Below the pieces are notes generated by a model. That model searched no databases. It saw nothing but the letters and a program-made list of their open reading frames with translations, and was not told the DNA's origin. The translations under genes were made by a program, and so were the position numbers. This document shows positions 33,767 to 42,141 of a stretch of DNA of 46,237 bases, in pieces (within the stretch, counting starts at the first letter, position 1; the number at the start of each line of letters is the position of its first letter). The stretch comes from Burkholderiaceae bacterium. Its GTDB lineage: Bacteria; Pseudomonadota; Gammaproteobacteria; Burkholderiales; Burkholderiaceae. The DNA lies in assembly GCA_947374315.1 (NCBI GenBank), contig CANCBK010000009.1, forward strand, positions 1 to 46,237, in the 5' to 3' direction.

Positions 33767-34381
33767 ATGAAAAAAACGAATCTACAAACCAGCTTCACAT
33801 CACCAGCAGAGGCCTCGGATTCCCAATATGGGGGTACGATCCTCGGCTTTATTGTGGGTCTTGGGGTTGGGTTGGGAGTAGCCTTTGTAATTGCGTTCTA
33901 TCTTTCCAAGAACACGCCTCAAGAGCGACCGGGTGTACGAGCCCCTAATTTGCCTTTGACGATTAAATCTGGGCCTGCTCCAGTAGATGGTGAGGCGACT
34001 GTCCCAGCGCAGCCACTTGACCTCAATAAACCATTGCAGGGTAAGTCTGCCCCACCAGCATCTAATGCGTCAGATCCAATCGGTGATCTTGTTAACGGAA
34101 AGAGGCCATCTGAAGTTACCGCAGCCCCTGCCGCTAAGCCTGATGCAATCTATTTCTTGCAAGTTGGCGCATTTAATAAGCGCGCAGATGCTGATGCGCA
34201 AAAGGCGAGTCTTGCGATTCAGGGTATACAGTCTCAATTGAGTGAGCTCAGCGTGGAAGGCAATACGTTGTGGCGCGTTCGCGTTGGACCATATAACAGT
34301 ATTGAAGAAAGCAATCCCGTGCGCGATAAGTTGAATGGCATGGGAATCAAACCAACCGTTATTAAATCAAACAAATCATGA
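33767..34381 (+). CDS. SPOR-domain (FtsN-like) protein
   Basis: A 204-residue bitopic membrane protein: cytoplasmic 1-22, a glycine-rich transmembrane segment (about 23-46), a Pro/Ala/Lys-rich periplasmic linker (50-125) and a C-terminal SPOR domain (127-204; YFLQVGAFNKRADADAQKA, then LWRVRVGPYNS). SPOR domains bind denuded septal glycan, so a division-site role akin to FtsN is likely; argS-linked SPOR proteins are usual in Betaproteobacteria. It overlaps dsbA by ATGA. Confidence 0.88.
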   Translation: MKKTNLQTSFTSPAEASDSQYGGTILGFIVGLGVGLGVAFVIAFYLSKNTPQERPGVRAPNLPLTIKSGPAPVDGEATVPAQPLDLNKPLQGKSAPPASNASDPIGDLVNGKRPSEVTAAPAAKPDAIYFLQVGAFNKRADADAQKASLAIQGIQSQLSELSVEGNTLWRVRVGPYNSIEESNPVRDKLNGMGIKPTVIKSNKS

Positions 34382-35034
34382 TTTCATTATCCAAACGAAG
34401 CCTCCTATCGGTTGCAGCCCTATGGCTTGCCATTTCTATTTCAGGCTTGGCCGGTGCTCAAAGCCCGAAGATGGAGGAAGGTTTTGATTACCGCATTCTT
34501 CCAGTGGCCCAGCCAGTTGACGTTAAAGGCAAGGTCGAGGTCATTGAGTTCTTTTGGTACGGCTGTCCACATTGCTACGACTTTGAGCCAGAGTTGAGTG
34601 CATGGGTAAAGCGTCAACCTAAAGATGTGGTATTCCGTAGGGTGCCAGTTGCTTTCCGTGATGACTTTATGCCGCACAGTCAGTTGTTTTATGCGCTTGA
34701 GGCGATGGGTAAAGGCGAGGCCATGAATGAGAAAGTCATGTATGCCATGCACAAGGAAAATAAGCGCCTCATGACAGAAAATGAGATTGCAGACTGGGTC
34801 GCATCTCAAGGAATTGATCGCAATACCTTCTTGGCAACTTACCGCTCTTTTGCCGTGGTTTCTAAGGCGCGTGCCGCAAGACAAATGGCGGATGCATATC
34901 GTATTGATGGCGTACCGACGATTGTGATGCAAGGTCGTTATGTCACCTCACCATCGATTGCTGGCACGAAGGCCAAGGCAATTTTGGTGATGGATTACTT
35001 GGAGCAAAAAATCCGCAAGGATGGTTACAAGTAA
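34378..35034 (+). CDS. dsbA: Thiol:disulfide interchange protein DsbA
   Basis: Periplasmic disulfide oxidase, 218 residues. Signal peptide 1-27 (ending AGA). The active site is CPHC at 63-66 in EFFWYGCPHCYDFE, the cis-Pro loop is GVPT about 120 residues later, and the helical insertion lies between. It is a typical betaproteobacterial DsbA that would be re-oxidised by DsbB. Its start overlaps the SPOR gene stop, so both are probably translated together. The SDR gene of the lipid operon converges 10 bp away. Confidence 0.93.
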   Translation: MISLSKRSLLSVAALWLAISISGLAGAQSPKMEEGFDYRILPVAQPVDVKGKVEVIEFFWYGCPHCYDFEPELSAWVKRQPKDVVFRRVPVAFRDDFMPHSQLFYALEAMGKGEAMNEKVMYAMHKENKRLMTENEIADWVASQGIDRNTFLATYRSFAVVSKARAARQMADAYRIDGVPTIVMQGRYVTSPSIAGTKAKAILVMDYLEQKIRKDGYK

Positions 35035-35044
35035 GTCTATAGCT

Positions 35045-35821
35045 TTAGATTTTGACGAAGCGCCGTATTATCCAAAAGTACAAGGGATAGGGCAGGATTC
35101 TGAGAAATTTTAAGAATCCTGAAAATCGCTTGGGGAAGTGAATATCAAAATCCCCAGCCTGAATTCCATTCAAGATTTCTTTGGCAGCCTCATTAGCGGT
35201 GATGAGCGCAGGCATCTCAAAATCATTTTTCGCAGTAGCTTCAGTGGCCACAAAGCCCGGAGAGATCATGTGCACGCTGACCCCTTGCGGTAATAAGTCG
35301 TAATAGAGGGTCTCGCAAAAATTAATAATGCCCGCTTTGCTAGGCCCATAGGCCAGCGCTTTTGGTAATCCGCTGTACCCTGCCACGCTACCAACAATCG
35401 CAATATGGCCTGCATGACTTTTGAGCATTTCAGGTAAGACCGCTGCCACTGCGCGCATGGGGCCGAGTAAGTTGGCGTCGATTGTCTGCTGTGCAATATC
35501 AAAGTCAAAGTTCTCGGCGCGTAATGGGGTGTACACCCCTGATACAAAGAGGAGTAAATCTAGCCCACCCCAGTTATCTAGGATGGCATGGTAGGCTAAG
35601 TCCAATTGCGCTTGCTGCGTCACATCTAGTGGCAAGATCAAGCTATGGGAGGCTGGAGCGGATTGAGCTAGCGCGTTTAATCGTTCTATACGACGACCTG
35701 AGAGTGCTAATTTCCCGCCTGCTTTTAGTAGGGCTATGGCACACGCCTCACCGATTCCGCTGGAAGCCCCAATAACCCAGATCCGCTTATTTAGGAAGCT
35801 ATCAACCCCTTTTTGTTTCAT
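35045..35821 (-). CDS. SDR-family oxidoreductase of the lipid-modification operon
   Basis: Classical short-chain dehydrogenase, 258 residues. NAD(P)-binding GASSGIG at 18-24, catalytic Ser in VGSVAGYSG and YGPSK as the YxxxK motif. The C-terminal stretch (FLKFLRILPYPLYFWIIRRFVKI) is hydrophobic and basic, suggesting membrane association and a lipid substrate. It is the last gene of the minus-strand operon and overlaps the cyclopropane synthase gene by ATGA, indicating a shared pathway, probably reduction or oxidation of a modified acyl chain. Confidence 0.87.
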   Translation of the reverse strand: MKQKGVDSFLNKRIWVIGASSGIGEACAIALLKAGGKLALSGRRIERLNALAQSAPASHSLILPLDVTQQAQLDLAYHAILDNWGGLDLLLFVSGVYTPLRAENFDFDIAQQTIDANLLGPMRAVAAVLPEMLKSHAGHIAIVGSVAGYSGLPKALAYGPSKAGIINFCETLYYDLLPQGVSVHMISPGFVATEATAKNDFEMPALITANEAAKEILNGIQAGDFDIHFPKRFSGFLKFLRILPYPLYFWIIRRFVKI

Positions 35822-37113
35822 GAGGTGAGCGCGCCGCTAGTGGAGTAGGGGTTCTGATGTTTTAAGGTGTACTGCACGACATCAATATTTTTTTCAGAGA
35901 AGCCGGCGGCGCAATACATAAGATAGAAATTCCAGAGCCTAACAAAGGCCTCATCAAAACCCAATCGATAGACCTCTTCAATTTTTTGATTAAAGCTATC
36001 ACGCCAGAGGCATAGTGTTTTTGCATAGTCAGCGCCAAAAGCAAACTCTTCTTCTACCTCTAGGCCTGCGCTAGCGGCAGCAGCCTTGAATTTTGAGGGT
36101 GACGGCAACATCCCCCCGGGAAAAACATACTGTTGAATAAAGTCGGCACTTTGGCGATATCGATCAAATAGCTCTTCCGCTATCACAATAGTTTGAATGC
36201 ACGCTCTACCGCCTACTTTAAGCCGTTTGGCAATGGTTTGAAAATAGGCATCCCAATGATTTTCACCAACAGCCTCAAACATTTCAACCGAAGCGATGCC
36301 ATCAAACTGCTCTTCGCAATCCCGATAATCTTGGAGACGAACTTCGCACTCCTGATCCTTGCCCGTTTCTGCGGCAACTCTTTGAAGACGGGCCTCTGCA
36401 AATATTTTTTGTTCTGTAGATAACGTGAGGCCAGTAATATGATTTCCGTGACGCAAGGCTTCTTCCATGAATCCACCCCAGCCGCAGCCGACCTCTAATA
36501 GGCGGTCACCTGACTTGGCACGAATAGACTCAAGAATGCGTTTTATTTTGGCGCGCTGGGCATCCATGAGCGACTGTTTTTCGCCTTCAGTAAACCAGGC
36601 GCTGGAATAACTCATGGTTGGATCTAACCACAGGCTGTAAAAAGCATTGCCTAAATCATAGTGCGCATGGATATTTTTTCGGCTTCCAGATTTGGAGTTA
36701 TCTCTGAGCCAATGTTTTAGGCGATAAGCTATGGAGCCCATCCAGCTTCCATATATTGCTTTTTCGAGGATGGTGCGATTCCGAATTGCCAGCTCAAGTA
36801 CTGCCTTGAGATCGGGCGTGTTCCATTGGCCACGGATATAGCTTTCGGCAAAACCAATGTCGCCATGAGATAGGACTTGCTTAAATACTGACCAGTCCAG
36901 CACCTGAATTTCTGCGTGGAGTTGGTCGGCTCTATTACCAAATTCTTTGACCTCATCATTGGGTAGGGTGATGAGTAGGTACCCACTGCGTAATTGCCCT
37001 AGTAATCCCAATAGAGTTCCCGTGCTTGCACGCAGGGCTTGTGATTTGGCAACTCGCTTCTCTGGGCGAGAAAAACTCAAACGAGATAGTAATGATTGAC
37101 CTGGGCGATTCAT
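35818..37113 (-). CDS. cfa: Cyclopropane-fatty-acyl-phospholipid synthase family methyltransferase
   Basis: SAM-dependent methyltransferase of the CFA/MmaA family, 431 residues. The SAM loop is EVGCGWGGFMEEAL; the family's HYDLGNAFYSLWLD and MSYSSAWF segments and the C-terminal LWNFYLMYCAAGF are all present. Family members methylenate or methylate phospholipid acyl double bonds. This clade, found with DUF1365, an FAD/NAD-binding protein and an SDR, is distinct from stand-alone E. coli Cfa and may make a methylated or furan-type acyl product. ATGA overlaps join it to DUF1365 upstream and the SDR downstream. Confidence 0.88.
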   Translation of the reverse strand: MNRPGQSLLSRLSFSRPEKRVAKSQALRASTGTLLGLLGQLRSGYLLITLPNDEVKEFGNRADQLHAEIQVLDWSVFKQVLSHGDIGFAESYIRGQWNTPDLKAVLELAIRNRTILEKAIYGSWMGSIAYRLKHWLRDNSKSGSRKNIHAHYDLGNAFYSLWLDPTMSYSSAWFTEGEKQSLMDAQRAKIKRILESIRAKSGDRLLEVGCGWGGFMEEALRHGNHITGLTLSTEQKIFAEARLQRVAAETGKDQECEVRLQDYRDCEEQFDGIASVEMFEAVGENHWDAYFQTIAKRLKVGGRACIQTIVIAEELFDRYRQSADFIQQYVFPGGMLPSPSKFKAAAASAGLEVEEEFAFGADYAKTLCLWRDSFNQKIEEVYRLGFDEAFVRLWNFYLMYCAAGFSEKNIDVVQYTLKHQNPYSTSGALTS

Positions 37114-37895
37114 CTAGTGACCTCAATTGCAGGAGGCTGGGGCTTTGAGTGAAAGGGTACACCTTTTAGCCATAATTTCAATGCCTGCCAATGAATGCGG
37201 CCAACAACACCAAGACTCATGAGGGGGTAGCGTAGAAAGGCGAGGTACAGTGCGCCTCGAGTTAAGGGTTGGGCTAGACCGCTAATGCTAGTATTAATTA
37301 GGGGTGCGCCATCTTCATGAAGTTCAATGCGGCAGACACTGTTTCTTCCGGTACTACTGTCTTGGGGAAATAAAAAGCGGAAGTGATATTCACCGCGTAC
37401 AGCGCAGAAGGGTGACACATGAAATACTTTACTGCTCACCAGTGTTTCTCCAGATTTTAGGGGTTCACCAGAATCTTGCTGGAGAAGGTAGCAGTGTCTT
37501 TCACCAAAGGTGTTATTGACTTCAGCTACTACTGCTTGCACTCGTCCATCTGCACGAGTGCAAATCCAAAAGCTCACTGGATTAAATACATAGCCAAGGA
37601 CGCGTGGGAATGTTTGTAACCAAATCTCCCCATCAACATTTTGAACCTTCTGATCAGCCAAAATTTGTTCTATCCATTCCAGGCTATTAGCGCCGCCTAT
37701 GCCATGGTCTTGATCGAAGAAGGAGAATAATCGGAACTGTTGATCCCCTAGGCCATGTGTAGTAAGCAGCGCCTTGTTTGCAGCTCTGGTGCGCATCGGA
37801 ATGGAGAGGGTGAATACTCCATAGCCAAATGCATTCTTGGCGGGGCGAAAACGCCGATGCTTAACTGCTCCAAAATTAATCGTTGCTACATTCAT
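37110..37895 (-). CDS. DUF1365 family protein
   Basis: A 261-residue protein of DUF1365, recognised from NFGAVKHRRFRPAKNAFGY at the start, the FPRVLGYVFNPVSFWIC segment and EVNNTFGERHCYLL. The biochemical function is unknown; the family almost always neighbours cfa-like and FAD/NAD-binding genes, so it probably acts in the same acyl modification. No signal peptide is seen. The start is 3 bp after the FAD gene stop and the stop overlaps the cfa start. Confidence 0.9.
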   Translation of the reverse strand: MNVATINFGAVKHRRFRPAKNAFGYGVFTLSIPMRTRAANKALLTTHGLGDQQFRLFSFFDQDHGIGGANSLEWIEQILADQKVQNVDGEIWLQTFPRVLGYVFNPVSFWICTRADGRVQAVVAEVNNTFGERHCYLLQQDSGEPLKSGETLVSSKVFHVSPFCAVRGEYHFRFLFPQDSSTGRNSVCRIELHEDGAPLINTSISGLAQPLTRGALYLAFLRYPLMSLGVVGRIHWQALKLWLKGVPFHSKPQPPAIEVTR

Positions 37896-37898
37896 TTA

Positions 37899-39284
37899 TT
37901 AAATATCTTGGGTAGAGTCTGATGGGATTGGATAAGAGATGCTCTCCATCAAGTCCTTGGCAACCAATTCGCCTGAACGCAAGCCATCCTCATGAAAGCC
38001 AAAACCTGTCCACGCACCGCAATACCAAATGGAGGCGTTCCCCTGAATCAGCGGTAGCTCTCTTTGGGCTTGTATAGCACGCATATCAAAGACTGGGTGA
38101 GCGTAATGAATTTCTTCATGTACCAGCTTCGGGTCTGGATCTGTGCGAGGGTTTAAGCTGACAATAATTTGTGTGGCCTTTAGCGCTTCTGGTAAAGGTT
38201 GTAAACGGTTAATTAAATAATTAACGCTCACATGCTGCTGCGCAGTGGGTGTTGCGCCAGCCTTGGCCGTATAGTTCCAGGCCGCCCAGCAACGTTCATT
38301 CGCAGGTAAGAAGCGCGTATCAGTATGCAAGATTGCCCGGTTTTTTTGGTAAGGAATCGACGCAAGAATATTTCTGGCGTCTTGTCCAATGCCGTGAACG
38401 AGCTCCAAAGATTGATCGCTATGGCAAGCCATGATGACCTCATCAAACCTATATGACCCAAAGCTTGTGATGACTTCAGCTGGAGTGTTTTCTGCTTGAC
38501 TGGCGTTGACGCGACTCACAGATTCACGCACCAATTTAACTTGATGTTTTTCCAGCGCGGCCACTAGAAGCTTTACGTACTCTCGCGAGCCACCTTTTAC
38601 CGTGAGCCATTGGGGGCGATTCTGAATTTGTAATAAGCCATGGTTGTGACAGAAGCGCACCATGGTCTGAATTGGAAACTCCAGCATCTGCTCTACTGAA
38701 CATGACCAGATTGCACCAATCATCGGTAGGAAGTAATTTTCCCTAAAGCTCGCGCTAAAACGATTGCGGTCCAGGAAATCGTTAATGCGTTCATCAGGCT
38801 CGGAGTATTCAATCTCTGCGGTAATTTGCTTTTCTGCGAGCTTGGTAGCGAGACGATTGAAGCGCAGGATGTCATAGGCCATCCTCCAAAAGGAGAGTGA
38901 CAGTAGGTTTGATCTTTGCCCAAAAAATGAATTGAGGTCATTGCCCGCCCATTCAATATTGTTAGAGCGCCCCGATTTTTCGCTGGTATCAATAGAGACA
39001 GAAAAAGACATTTCAGATGGCGCAATCGGGACTTTGATTTCTTCAAATAGACGAAGCAAGCGAGGATAAGTTTTGCGATTGAATACTAAGAAGCCAGTAT
39101 CTACGCCATGGGTGATCTTACCTCGCGGTGTTTCCAATGAAAAATCCACCGTATTGCTGTGACCACCAATATGATTTCCACCTTCAAATATCGTAATGTC
39201 TAAATCAGGATGCTGTCGTAGTGCGTAGGCACATCCCAAGCCAGAAATTCCAGCGCCAATAATGGCTACTTTTTTCTTAGCCAC
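37899..39284 (-). CDS. FAD/NAD(P)-binding amine-oxidase-fold oxidoreductase
   Basis: Flavoprotein of the amine-oxidase/desaturase fold, 461 residues from GTG. The ADP-binding motif is VAIIGAGISGLGCAYAL close to the N-terminus, followed by FEGGNHIGGHSNTV; the C-terminal FAD motif YCGAWTGFGFHEDGLRSGE is also present. GTG at 39284 is preferred because GGAG stands upstream and the preceding residues are not family-like; it gives an 8-nt overlap (GTGGCTAA) with the peroxidase gene. Homologues pair with cfa-like genes; the likely role is acyl-chain oxidation or desaturation. Confidence 0.87.
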   Translation of the reverse strand: MAKKKVAIIGAGISGLGCAYALRQHPDLDITIFEGGNHIGGHSNTVDFSLETPRGKITHGVDTGFLVFNRKTYPRLLRLFEEIKVPIAPSEMSFSVSIDTSEKSGRSNNIEWAGNDLNSFFGQRSNLLSLSFWRMAYDILRFNRLATKLAEKQITAEIEYSEPDERINDFLDRNRFSASFRENYFLPMIGAIWSCSVEQMLEFPIQTMVRFCHNHGLLQIQNRPQWLTVKGGSREYVKLLVAALEKHQVKLVRESVSRVNASQAENTPAEVITSFGSYRFDEVIMACHSDQSLELVHGIGQDARNILASIPYQKNRAILHTDTRFLPANERCWAAWNYTAKAGATPTAQQHVSVNYLINRLQPLPEALKATQIIVSLNPRTDPDPKLVHEEIHYAHPVFDMRAIQAQRELPLIQGNASIWYCGAWTGFGFHEDGLRSGELVAKDLMESISYPIPSDSTQDI

Positions 39285-39861
39285 TAATTTTTTCTCCAAG
39301 TAGTTTCTCGATTTCATCGATGAGGCCACTGCTAGTGGGTTTGGTCATGCTCCCAAAGGAGTCCACGACATTTCCATTGCGGTCGATGAGGTACTTATAG
39401 AAATTCCATTTGGGCGTAGTCCCGGTTTTGGCAATCAGCATCTTAAATAGGGGGTTTGGATTGCTTCCACTAACAGAACTCTTTGCAAACATGGGGAATT
39501 TCACGTCATAGGTATTTTTGCAAAAGTCGGCAATTTCCTTATTGCTGCCCGGCTCTTGTTGACCAAAATCATTCGATGGAAACCCCAGTACCACGAGGCC
39601 GCGATCCTTATATTTGGCATACAGCTTCTCCAAACCCTCATATTGACTGGTAAATCCGCAAAAACTGGCTGTATTGACCACCAAGATTACCTTCCCCTGG
39701 TATTGGCACAGGCTTTGTGGTGCTTCATCCTGAAGCCTGGGGAATGTTTGGGACAACAAGGGGCTGCAGCTTGGGGGTGTTAGGGTTGCTGCGTTCACCA
39801 GGGGTGCTGCCGAAGCCAGTAACAGCATTGTTAGCAGGCACCGTGTCAGATTGCGAATCAT
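39277..39861 (-). CDS. Exported glutathione peroxidase-family protein
   Basis: Thiol peroxidase of the GPx family, 194 residues. A signal peptide (1-24, ending VNA) exports it to the periplasm. The active-site tetrad is C68 (NTASFCGF), Q102 (FGQQEPG) and W152-N153 (KWNFYKYL), with Cys in place of selenocysteine. C114 (DFCKN) fits the resolving cysteine of thioredoxin-type GPx enzymes, so a dithiol donor is more likely than glutathione. Start 39861 has AAGG 6 bp upstream; a longer frame to 39933 lacks signal-peptide logic. It is the first gene of the lipid operon, suggesting defence against lipid peroxides. Confidence 0.88.
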   Translation of the reverse strand: MIRNLTRCLLTMLLLASAAPLVNAATLTPPSCSPLLSQTFPRLQDEAPQSLCQYQGKVILVVNTASFCGFTSQYEGLEKLYAKYKDRGLVVLGFPSNDFGQQEPGSNKEIADFCKNTYDVKFPMFAKSSVSGSNPNPLFKMLIAKTGTTPKWNFYKYLIDRNGNVVDSFGSMTKPTSSGLIDEIEKLLGEKISG

Positions 39862-39918
39862 GTTGAACCTTATGGAATAGCGGGGATCTCCAAGTCTAAG
39901 ACATTCTGGCAAATATCG

Positions 39919-39933
39919 TTGGGCGTGACCCAA
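39919..39933. promoter_or_regulatory. Inverted repeat TTGGG-N5-CCCAA in a divergent promoter region
   Basis: Perfect 5-bp arms (39919-39923 and 39929-39933) separated by 5 bp, in the 90-bp gap between the divergent GPx/lipid operon and rfaE2. The position, 58 bp before the GPx start and 18 bp before the rfaE2 start, suits a regulator site. The short arms mean chance occurrence is possible, and no regulator gene is adjacent. Confidence 0.3.
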
Positions 39934-39951
39934 TACTATTAAGATTGCGTT

Positions 39952-40443
39952 ATGACTTCACTACCTTTACCTTCTTTTGAGTCCAAAGTATGCCCTCCAG
40001 CAGAGCTGGAGGCTCGTATTGCAGCACTCCCAAGACCGCTGGTGTTCACGAATGGCGTGTTCGATATTTTGCATCGTGGGCATGCCAGTTATTTAGCTCA
40101 GGCTCGGGCGCTGGGAGCAAGTCTAGTGGTGGGTGTGAACTCTGATGCCTCAGTAAGGATGCTGGGAAAAGGGGATGACAGACCCATTAACTCTGAGGCT
40201 GATCGTCAGGCCTTATTGGCTGCACTTGCCAGTGTGGACTTAACGGTAATGTTTGCCGAGAGAACCCCAGTCAACTTGATTGCCAAAATTCGTCCTGACA
40301 TCTATGTCAAGGGTGGGGATTACGAAATAGATGCCTTGGAAGAAACCCGTTTAGTAAAAACTTGGGGTGGCAAAGCAGTTGCCATACCATTTTTATACGA
40401 GCGCTCCACTACAACTTTGCTGGGTAAGATCCGGACTCCATAG
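39952..40443 (+). CDS. rfaE2: D-glycero-beta-D-manno-heptose 1-phosphate adenylyltransferase
   Basis: Cytidylyltransferase-fold enzyme forming ADP-heptose for LPS inner core, 163 residues, equal to the C-terminal half of E. coli HldE (RfaE). The nucleotide motif HRGH is at 41-44 in FTNGVFDILHRGHASYL; VGVNSDASV, RPDIYVKGGDY and the C-terminal ERSTTTLLGKIR (ISTT-like) motif follow. It is a stand-alone enzyme, so the kinase half must be encoded elsewhere. Convergent with coaX. Confidence 0.94.
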   Translation: MTSLPLPSFESKVCPPAELEARIAALPRPLVFTNGVFDILHRGHASYLAQARALGASLVVGVNSDASVRMLGKGDDRPINSEADRQALLAALASVDLTVMFAERTPVNLIAKIRPDIYVKGGDYEIDALEETRLVKTWGGKAVAIPFLYERSTTTLLGKIRTP

Positions 40444-40476
40444 TGCGATGGGGGAGATACGGTAAATCCGTTGGCT

Positions 40477-41298
40477 TTAAAGATTTTGCAGTAACCAAGC
40501 CCAAAGACCTCGCAGCACAAGCCCCTCAATAGATTCAATAGGGAGCGCGGCTAATTCTGGAAATTTCTGAATTTCATGCATGAGAATTTTGGCATTGCCG
40601 CCATCTAACCAAATTCGTTCAACGGGGTGACGCATTTCTTTTGCAAGATGGACTGCCCGTAATATTGCGCCGATCTGAGCGGCATCGCAGCCGCCGATAA
40701 TGGCCTCATCTGTATTGCTACCAAAGCTAGCCTGGGTTATCGGGGTGCTACGGCGAATCGCCAGCGGAAGTTGAGCGGTATTGCTTTGTAAGCTTTCTTG
40801 CATCAAGCTCAAGCCGGGCAAAATCCATCCGCCGTAATGAACGCCGTTGCCCCCCAATAAATCAATGGTAGTGGCGGTGCCTGAATTGATGACTAATGTA
40901 TTGGTACTTGATAGTGCCCTTGCGCCAATGATGGCTGCCCAACGATCTGCGCCTAACTTGCTTGGATCTTGATAGAGCGTGCGAATGCCTTCATATGGAC
41001 TATCGCCCTTCAGTTGCTTCCAATCGAGAGCTTGCCATTGTGGAAATAGGGACTGCAAGTTTTTCATGGCAGAGTCGCCTGCTACACAGCAGAATCCAAT
41101 GGCATCTGGTTTTGGCAATGTCTTGGAAATATAGTCGGATAACTCTGCGCGCAGTTCGGGAGATTGGAGTGATTTATTGCCAATAGATCCAGAGTAGGCC
41201 CACAATTTTTTATTGCGGTCACTCGTATTTTGTGTAGATTCAACAGCAGCCCATTTCAGGCGCGTATTCCCAACATCAAATAATAAATAGAGACTCAT
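40477..41298 (-). CDS. coaX: Type III pantothenate kinase
   Basis: First enzyme of coenzyme A synthesis, 273 residues, ASKHA fold. Motifs: LLFDVGNTRLKWAAV (phosphate 1), the GADRWAAIIGA segment and VINSGTATTIDLL, then GGWILPGLSLM. CoaX enzymes need a monovalent cation and are not feedback-inhibited by CoA. It overlaps birA by ATGA; in Bordetella the homologue is known as Baf and also adjoins birA. Confidence 0.94.
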   Translation of the reverse strand: MSLYLLFDVGNTRLKWAAVESTQNTSDRNKKLWAYSGSIGNKSLQSPELRAELSDYISKTLPKPDAIGFCCVAGDSAMKNLQSLFPQWQALDWKQLKGDSPYEGIRTLYQDPSKLGADRWAAIIGARALSSTNTLVINSGTATTIDLLGGNGVHYGGWILPGLSLMQESLQSNTAQLPLAIRRSTPITQASFGSNTDEAIIGGCDAAQIGAILRAVHLAKEMRHPVERIWLDGGNAKILMHEIQKFPELAALPIESIEGLVLRGLWAWLLQNL

Positions 41299-42095
41299 GA
41301 TTGAACTCGCAAAGAAATATCGCCTGAATGAATGGTAATCGCTTGATCATGTTGCTTGAGAAGCAGGGCTCCGGATTCATCCACGCCATTTGCGATTCCA
41401 AAGAGGGGCTCTTTGCCGGCACCGGAAATGCACACGGGAGTTCCATGAAATGCATCCCACTGGGCCCAAGCATGCTTAAAGTGGCTAAAGCCGTTCAGAT
41501 CAAACTCCAGTGCATATTTTTCAAGGGACTCGATGAGCTTGAGCCAAATGAATTCAATATCAGGAACTGCTAGCGGATCAGCAGTCAGTTGGTCTAAGGT
41601 TGCCACACCAAACGCAGAAGCCTTGCCCAAGGCATTGTTGGTGCTATCCGCATGGCGCAAGTTCAGGCCAATGCCAATAATCATCCAGGTGGGCGCACTA
41701 GGGTTGGCTTGACCCCCTTCAATGAGGATGCCCCCCAGTTTTGCGTTATTCAGTAATAGATCATTGGGCCACTTTAGTCTGAGGCCTTGCTGGTGTAGTT
41801 CGGCCTCCTGAAGTCCCAGTGCTGAAGCAATGCCAGAAACAACAGCTAAGCCGATAACCAAGCTTAAGCCACTTAATTCGCTGGGGCGCTTCTGAAAAGG
41901 GTAGGCCAAGGAAAAGCACAGGGTGTCTTCAGGATTCGCAACCCAGACCCTTCCAGCCCTACCTTTCCCAGCAGTTTGTTCATGGGCAATGAGGGCAACC
42001 GGGTTAATTAACTCACCAGCACGCCAGCGAGCCAGCAAGTCATCATTGGTTGATTTGGTTGTGACAACGCGCTCTAGGATGCAATTCGGGCTCAT
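41295..42095 (-). CDS. birA: Biotin--[acetyl-CoA-carboxylase] ligase
   Basis: Biotin protein ligase, 266 residues, group I: it has no N-terminal winged helix, so it cannot act as a biotin-operon repressor as E. coli BirA does. Motifs: TTKSTNDDLLAR, the biotinyl-AMP loop GKGRAGRVWV, LKWPNDLLLNNAKLGGILIE and a C-terminal SH3-like domain (FGIANGVDESGALLL). Overlaps coaX by 4 bp; divergent from the VanZ-family gene over 46 bp. Confidence 0.94.
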   Translation of the reverse strand: MSPNCILERVVTTKSTNDDLLARWRAGELINPVALIAHEQTAGKGRAGRVWVANPEDTLCFSLAYPFQKRPSELSGLSLVIGLAVVSGIASALGLQEAELHQQGLRLKWPNDLLLNNAKLGGILIEGGQANPSAPTWMIIGIGLNLRHADSTNNALGKASAFGVATLDQLTADPLAVPDIEFIWLKLIESLEKYALEFDLNGFSHFKHAWAQWDAFHGTPVCISGAGKEPLFGIANGVDESGALLLKQHDQAITIHSGDISLRVQS

Positions 42096-42141
42096 TTCTC
42101 CATTGTAGAAAGGTCTGAGCTCGCTGACCTAGAATAGTGGC

